Assembly: GCA_041609895.1 (NCBI GenBank)
Contig: JBFIPX010000117.1
Coordinates: forward strand, 1 to 10,096
Length of the DNA: 10,096 nucleotides
Reading direction: 5' to 3'
From: JAHHLP01 sp041609895
GTDB lineage: Bacteria > Bacteroidota > Rhodothermia > Rhodothermales > JABDKH01
Positions within the stretch are counted from its first letter, which is position 1, and every line of letters begins with the position of its first letter. Positions 7,048 to 10,096 of the stretch are shown one piece after another. The position numbers and the translations under genes are program-made. The notes under the pieces are model-generated. The model was not told where the DNA came from. It did no database searches and was given only the letters and a program-made list of their open reading frames with translations.

Positions 7048-7452
7048 TTAGTGGGTTACCATTCGTCCAAGCTTCTTCGCCTGGGCAACCCATCCTTTTA
7101 CCTGCGACTCTGAGGGAAGCTGACGAACGAGCCTCTTCTTGCCGTTCACCTCTTTCATCTTGGCATGTAGGTTAGCGACGTTGCGCTTCGACAGTTCAAC
7201 AACGGTATCCACGCCGGCTGCCTCGAGAAGCTCGGAGTACTCACCCCCTATGCCCTTGACCCGCATCAGGTCTGCGTGATTGACAAATTTGAGAATTCGC
7301 TTCCCATCGATTTTTGTCGCGGCCTGAAGTTCCTTACGACCTTTTGCCGTGCACCCTTTCTTGAGAAGGGCCTCTACTGAACCGACGCCGGCCTTCTTGA
7401 ACTTGTTTGCAAGAGACGCGCCGACTCCTTCGATGGTTGAAAGTTTTGCCAT
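7048..7452 (-). CDS. DUF4332 helix-hairpin-helix protein
   Basis: A 134-residue soluble protein of the DUF4332 family, which has no established function. Two helix-hairpin-helix units are visible: STIEGVGASLANKFKKAGV at about residues 5-23, and MRVKGIGGEYSELLEAAGV at about 63-81. Each contains the G-x-G hairpin that contacts DNA or RNA backbones in related proteins. KGRKELQAAT and ILKFVNHADLM between them, and NLHAKMKEVN with QVKGWVAQAKKL at the C-terminus, are the family's conserved blocks. The sequence is rich in Lys, so nucleic-acid binding is a reasonable inference but unproven. A GAGGAG ribosome-binding site lies 7 nt before the ATG at 7452, among the best in this window. It is the first gene of a likely two-gene minus-strand unit with dodecin and is divergent from the Kbp-like gene. 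Confidence 0.9.
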   Translation of the reverse strand: MAKLSTIEGVGASLANKFKKAGVGSVEALLKKGCTAKGRKELQAATKIDGKRILKFVNHADLMRVKGIGGEYSELLEAAGVDTVVELSKRNVANLHAKMKEVNGKKRLVRQLPSESQVKGWVAQAKKLGRMVTH

Positions 7453-7723
7453 GGTATTCTCCTCGTTGAACCGATGTTGACCCGAAATCCGAGTTGGGTG
7501 AATTAACCAAATAGCTCAAATGAGCGCAAGGTAACCGGCGGGCTTAAAACTGAATTTACACGCCTGCAACATATTGTGCCCACGTTAGAAGGTCGCCAAT
7601 GCTACCGATCGAAGTCTTTGCACCGAATTTGCATTGAGCGTTTTCCTTTGGGACATCACGATGATATTATTCTCCAACCCGATGCTCATCGGGCCCACTT
7701 TAACTAAGGACACGGAAAGGCAA
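7453..7723. promoter_or_regulatory. Divergent intergenic region with short palindrome
   Basis: This 271-nt gap separates the DUF4332 gene (minus) from the Kbp-like gene (plus) and must contain both promoters. A perfect short inverted repeat, GCTCA-AA-TGAGC at 7514-7525, lies about 60 nt from the DUF4332 start and could be an operator. The stretch is more AT-rich than the flanking genes. A TATTAT-like element at 7665-7670 could be a -10 box for the Kbp-like gene, but I find no partner -35 at normal spacing. Near ATG 7724, AAGGA (7706-7710) and GGAAAGG (7714-7720) offer ribosome-binding sites. No RNA gene is evident. Confidence 0.4.
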
Positions 7724-8140
7724 ATGGGTATTTTTAGTTTCTTAAAGGAGATCGGCAAGAAAGTGCTTCCAGGCCGCGAAGCCGAAGAAATCACTTCCGA
7801 CATCCGCGACTCGCTCGGCGATAAAGTCAAAGACCTGCAGGTATCCTTTGACGACGGAGCGGTCACCATAGGCGGCTCGGTCGATTCGCAGGCAACGCGC
7901 GAGAAGGCCGTTCTGCTAGCAGGAAATGTCGAAGGCGTTGAAAGCGTCAACGACAATCTCGCGATCGAAATTCAGCCCGTGTTCTACACGATCGTGAAGG
8001 GGGACTCCCTGTCCAAGATTGCTCAGCATCACTACGGTGATCCCATGAAATGGAAGGCGCTGTTCGAGGCCAACCGAGAAGTAATCAAGGACCCGGACCT
8101 CATTTACCCCGGACAGCAGATTCGGATACCGGAACTGTAG
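7724..8140 (+). CDS. kbp: BON-LysM protein, Kbp (YgaU)-like
   Basis: A 138-residue cytosolic protein with the architecture of E. coli Kbp/YgaU (149 residues), a potassium-binding protein induced by osmotic stress. The N-terminus MGIFSFLKEIGKKV matches the E. coli start in pattern and lacks a signal peptide. A BON domain covers about residues 22-84 (from EITSDIRDSL, through VTIGGSVDSQATREKAV, to GVESVNDNL). A LysM domain follows (about 90-138), with YTIVKGDSLSKIAQHHYG, FEANREVIKDPDLIYPGQ and a terminal IRIPEL, again as in Kbp. An in-frame upstream start at 7634 would add 30 residues without family similarity and would separate the start from its ribosome-binding sites, so I use ATG 7724. It is divergent from the DUF4332-dodecin pair and is followed by a hairpin. 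Potassium binding is inferred from the family. Confidence 0.92.
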   Translation: MGIFSFLKEIGKKVLPGREAEEITSDIRDSLGDKVKDLQVSFDDGAVTIGGSVDSQATREKAVLLAGNVEGVESVNDNLAIEIQPVFYTIVKGDSLSKIAQHHYGDPMKWKALFEANREVIKDPDLIYPGQQIRIPEL

Positions 8141-8187
8141 ACGCTCGACCATAGAGCAGTAATATTTCTTAACGGAAATATACCAAG

Positions 8188-8216
8188 GGGCACGCCGAGC
8201 AGGTATCGGCGTGCCC
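8188..8216 (+). terminator. GC-rich hairpin, probable terminator
   Basis: An 11-bp perfect stem pairs GGGCACGCCGA (8188-8198) with TCGGCGTGCCC (8206-8216) around a 7-nt loop, with a G-T pair extending it outward. It starts 47 nt after the stop of the Kbp-like gene and ends 19 nt before the arsM start. The following sequence (TCGTTGTGT) is only moderately T-rich, so termination may be incomplete. It might also sit in the arsM leader. Confidence 0.7.
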
Positions 8217-8235
8217 TCGTTGTGTACACCAAACT

Positions 8236-9300
8236 ATGGCAGCACTGATGCAGTTGGATAACCCTACGCTTGAGAGCGTCCGCAACTACTACAGCAAAGT
8301 CGTCAGGACGCAGGCGGACCTACGCACCAGCGCATGTTGTACCGCCGATAGCTTTCCCGAATATCTGAAGCCGATCCTCGCCAAAATTGACGATGAGATT
8401 CAGAGTCGGTTTTATGGCTGCGGGAGCCCGATTCCTCTTGCATTGGACGGATGCACAGTACTCGACCTCGGATGCGGAACGGGCCGGGACGTCTATCTTG
8501 CCTCAAGCCTCGTCGGAGCAGAAGGATGGGTCATTGGCGTGGACATGACAGAGGATCAGCTCGCCATCGCCCAGCATCATCGAGACAGCCAGACCAGACG
8601 GCTCGGACTTAACGAGCCGAACGTCGACATCCGGCATGGCTACATCGAGGACCTCGCAGGTGCGGGGATTGGTGATGAGTCAGTCGACGTAGTTATCTCT
8701 AACTGCGTCATTAATCTGTCGCCGGATAAACGTTCCGTCTTCGCAGAGATCTTCCGCGTTCTTAGGCCCGGCGGAGAGCTGTACTTCTCGGACGTATTCA
8801 GTGACCGTCGCATCCCGGAAAAGATCGCAACGGACCCCGTACTATACGGCGAATGTCTGGGCGGTGCCCTGTATGCCGAGGACTTCAGACGTTTGCTTCA
8901 TGAAACAGGCTTTGTCGACTTCAGGGTGACGTCGTCCTCAGCCATCGAGTTGATCGACCCTGATCTAAAGAAACGCACTGGTAATGTTCGGTTCACGGCG
9001 CGGACCGTACGTGCCTTCAAGCTTCCTGAGCAACTTGAGGATCGATGCGAGGACTACGGGCAGGTCGCACGATACCTGGGCACAATACCCTACGCACCTC
9101 ACGCCTTCGAACTCGATGATCATCATCGATTTGAGACCGGAAAACCCGAGCGAGTTTGCGGCAATACCGCCGCGATGCTTGACGCGACCCGCTACCATCC
9201 TCACTTCGAGATAATCGGTGATCGATCGATCCACTATGGCCTTTTTGACTGTGCCGATTCGCTGCAGTCGAAGCAAAGCGCGGACGACAGGTGCTGCTAG
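8236..9300 (+). CDS. arsM: Arsenite S-adenosylmethionine methyltransferase
   Basis: A 354-residue cytosolic methyltransferase that converts arsenite, as thiol conjugates, to methylated and eventually volatile arsenicals using SAM. The SAM site is VLDLGCGTGRDVYLAS (residues 75-90), with GVDMT at the end of the second strand. ArsM-specific blocks are DLRTSACCTA, FYGCGSPIP, VVISNCVINLSPDK and GECLGGALY. The cysteines C34 (of the C34-C35 pair), C62, C157 and C207 fall at spacings 28, 95 and 50. The first and last of these match those between Cys44/72 and Cys174/224 of the Cyanidioschyzon enzyme. The C-terminal domain has CGNTAAMLDATRYHPHFE and ends in Cys-Cys. ATG 8236 was taken; ATG 8248 is an equally possible start, and neither has a Shine-Dalgarno sequence. 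No arsR, arsB or arsC lies nearby. Confidence 0.93.
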   Translation: MAALMQLDNPTLESVRNYYSKVVRTQADLRTSACCTADSFPEYLKPILAKIDDEIQSRFYGCGSPIPLALDGCTVLDLGCGTGRDVYLASSLVGAEGWVIGVDMTEDQLAIAQHHRDSQTRRLGLNEPNVDIRHGYIEDLAGAGIGDESVDVVISNCVINLSPDKRSVFAEIFRVLRPGGELYFSDVFSDRRIPEKIATDPVLYGECLGGALYAEDFRRLLHETGFVDFRVTSSSAIELIDPDLKKRTGNVRFTARTVRAFKLPEQLEDRCEDYGQVARYLGTIPYAPHAFELDDHHRFETGKPERVCGNTAAMLDATRYHPHFEIIGDRSIHYGLFDCADSLQSKQSADDRCC

Positions 9301-9343
9301 CCCGGTCGGGTGCCATCTCCACCAATTCTCAGCCCACCGGGCT
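9299..9343. repeat. Inverted repeat spanning the arsM stop
   Basis: AGCCCGGT (9299-9306) is perfectly complementary to ACCGGGCT (9336-9343), with a 29-nt spacer. The left arm begins within the arsM stop codon. No T-tract follows, so it is a poor intrinsic terminator. It may act as an RNA-stabilising hairpin or be chance. The rest of the gap to the next gene (9344-9407) shows no clear promoter. Confidence 0.35.
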
Positions 9344-9407
9344 TGGTCGCCGAAACCGGCCAACGATCATATCGTAGTCAGAGCCCTGACTCAAGGCCAT
9401 AGCTCGT

Positions 9408-10096
9408 ATGACAAAGACACGTATCGCGGTCGTCATGGGAATCACTCTCCTGTGTACCGGCTGCGGAAACAGCGCTCAATCTCAGGAGCAGGCCATATCG
9501 CCTCTCCCGGACGAAACACCAAAGGACCAAGTCAGCCTTAGCGACGAGCTGACTCAGTCCCGTCAAACCGCAATTACGAGAGCGGTTGCAGAAGCCTCGC
9601 CGGCGGTCGTGAGCATCAACGTCATTGAAGTGCGTCGCGTACAGGTACGCGATCCCTTTGCGGACTGGTTTTCTGATCCGGTCTTCGAGCAGTTCTTCGG
9701 ACGACGTCGACAACGACAGGTTGAGCAGCAGGTCAAAGGCCTTGGCTCCGGATTTGTGATTTCGCCCGATGGTTTCATTGTCACGAACGACCATGTGGTC
9801 GGACGAGCAACCAAGATCACAGTGTCGTTTCCAGACGGCGAGACGTACGATGCGGAACTTGTCGGTACCGACGAGGCTACCGACATCGCCGTACTGAAGA
9901 TCGAACCAGAGACGGATCTGCCCTACCTATCCTTCAGCGACCTTGAGCAACCCATAGTGGGCGAATGGGCCATCGCGCTCGGAAATCCTTTTGGCCTATT
10001 CCAAGCGTCCGAGCCGACAGTCACGGTCGGCGTGGTTAGCGCCGTGGACCGCGATTTCTCGGTCCAGCAAGGACGCATCTACAGAGACATGATTCA
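9408..10096 (+). CDS. DegP/HtrA-type serine protease (3' truncated by window)
   Basis: The first 229 codons of a trypsin-like envelope protease of the HtrA/DegP/DegQ family, which degrades misfolded exported proteins; the frame is open to the window edge. The N-terminus MTKTRIAVVMGITLLCTGCG is a signal peptide with a possible lipid-attachment Cys19. Its -3 residue is Cys rather than the usual Leu, so lipidation is uncertain. After a linker, AVAEASPAVVSINVIE opens the protease domain, and DWFSDPVFEQFFG is the region typical of DegP/DegQ. Catalytic H129 is in IVTNDHVVG and D159 in TDIAVLKIE. ALGNPFGL and VGVVSAVDRDF follow in the expected order. The window ends at YRDMI, roughly a dozen residues before the expected GNSGG serine motif, so the catalytic Ser and the PDZ domains are not seen. 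ATG 9408 has no Shine-Dalgarno sequence. Confidence 0.94.
   Translation, partial: MTKTRIAVVMGITLLCTGCGNSAQSQEQAISPLPDETPKDQVSLSDELTQSRQTAITRAVAEASPAVVSINVIEVRRVQVRDPFADWFSDPVFEQFFGRRRQRQVEQQVKGLGSGFVISPDGFIVTNDHVVGRATKITVSFPDGETYDAELVGTDEATDIAVLKIEPETDLPYLSFSDLEQPIVGEWAIALGNPFGLFQASEPTVTVGVVSAVDRDFSVQQGRIYRDMI

Noticed and set aside
7634..7723. Upstream start of the Kbp-like protein
   Set aside because: The added 30 residues have no counterpart in Kbp/YgaU, whose N-terminus matches from ATG 7724, where ribosome-binding sites are present.
9112..9130. Near-palindromic GATGATCATCATCGAT run
   Set aside because: It encodes an ordinary Asp-Asp-His-His stretch within arsM and is imperfect, so it is better explained by codon content.
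9218..9541. 107-codon plus-strand frame crossing the arsM end and HtrA start
   Set aside because: It overlaps both supported genes in another frame and lacks family features.
1..10096. CRISPR arrays, tRNA genes, insertion sequences, prophage or toxin-antitoxin modules
   Set aside because: I read both strands for direct repeats, tRNA-like structures and transposase or toxin motifs and saw none.

Overview
The window most likely comes from a chromosome of the Bacteroidota/Rhodothermota/Balneolota assemblage. This is inferred from four things. The serine hydroxymethyltransferase carries a linker segment after its PLP-lysine motif of the type seen in Bacteroidota. The TatC protein has a long loop before its second membrane segment. 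The S41 protease has a long C-terminal tail. Many genes also lack a recognisable Shine-Dalgarno sequence. Base composition looks moderately GC-rich by eye. I see no insertion sequence, phage gene, CRISPR array, tRNA or rRNA, so this reads as core chromosome rather than an accessory island.

Left part (1-1245): a minus-strand gene runs off the left edge, and only its hydrophobic N-terminus is visible. Divergent from it are an exported DUF4159 protein and a small membrane-anchored DUF4359-like protein. Centre (1303-6726): a run of five plus-strand genes encodes serine hydroxymethyltransferase (glyA), an orotate-phosphoribosyltransferase-like enzyme, TatC (overlapping the preceding gene by ATGA), an S41 C-terminal processing protease with a PDZ domain, and a TauE/SafE permease that starts 2 nt after the protease. 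A strong hairpin with T-tracts on both strands ends this run and also ends the convergent genes beyond it.

Right part (6808-10096): two small minus-strand genes, a DUF4332 helix-hairpin-helix protein followed by dodecin, are divergent from a BON-LysM protein resembling the E. coli potassium-binding protein Kbp. A GC-rich hairpin then separates this from an arsenite S-adenosylmethionine methyltransferase (arsM) that keeps the four expected cysteines. The window ends inside a DegP/HtrA-type serine protease, cut just before its catalytic serine.

Functionally the region mixes one-carbon and nucleotide metabolism (glyA, phosphoribosyltransferase), envelope export and quality control (TatC, S41 protease, HtrA), small stress-type cytosolic proteins (dodecin, DUF4332, Kbp-like) and arsenic biotransformation. 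I do not see a clear undescribed multi-gene system. The points most worth checking are the dodecin that lacks the flavin-stacking tryptophan, the PRTase-tatC translational coupling, and the arsM gene without visible ars partners.
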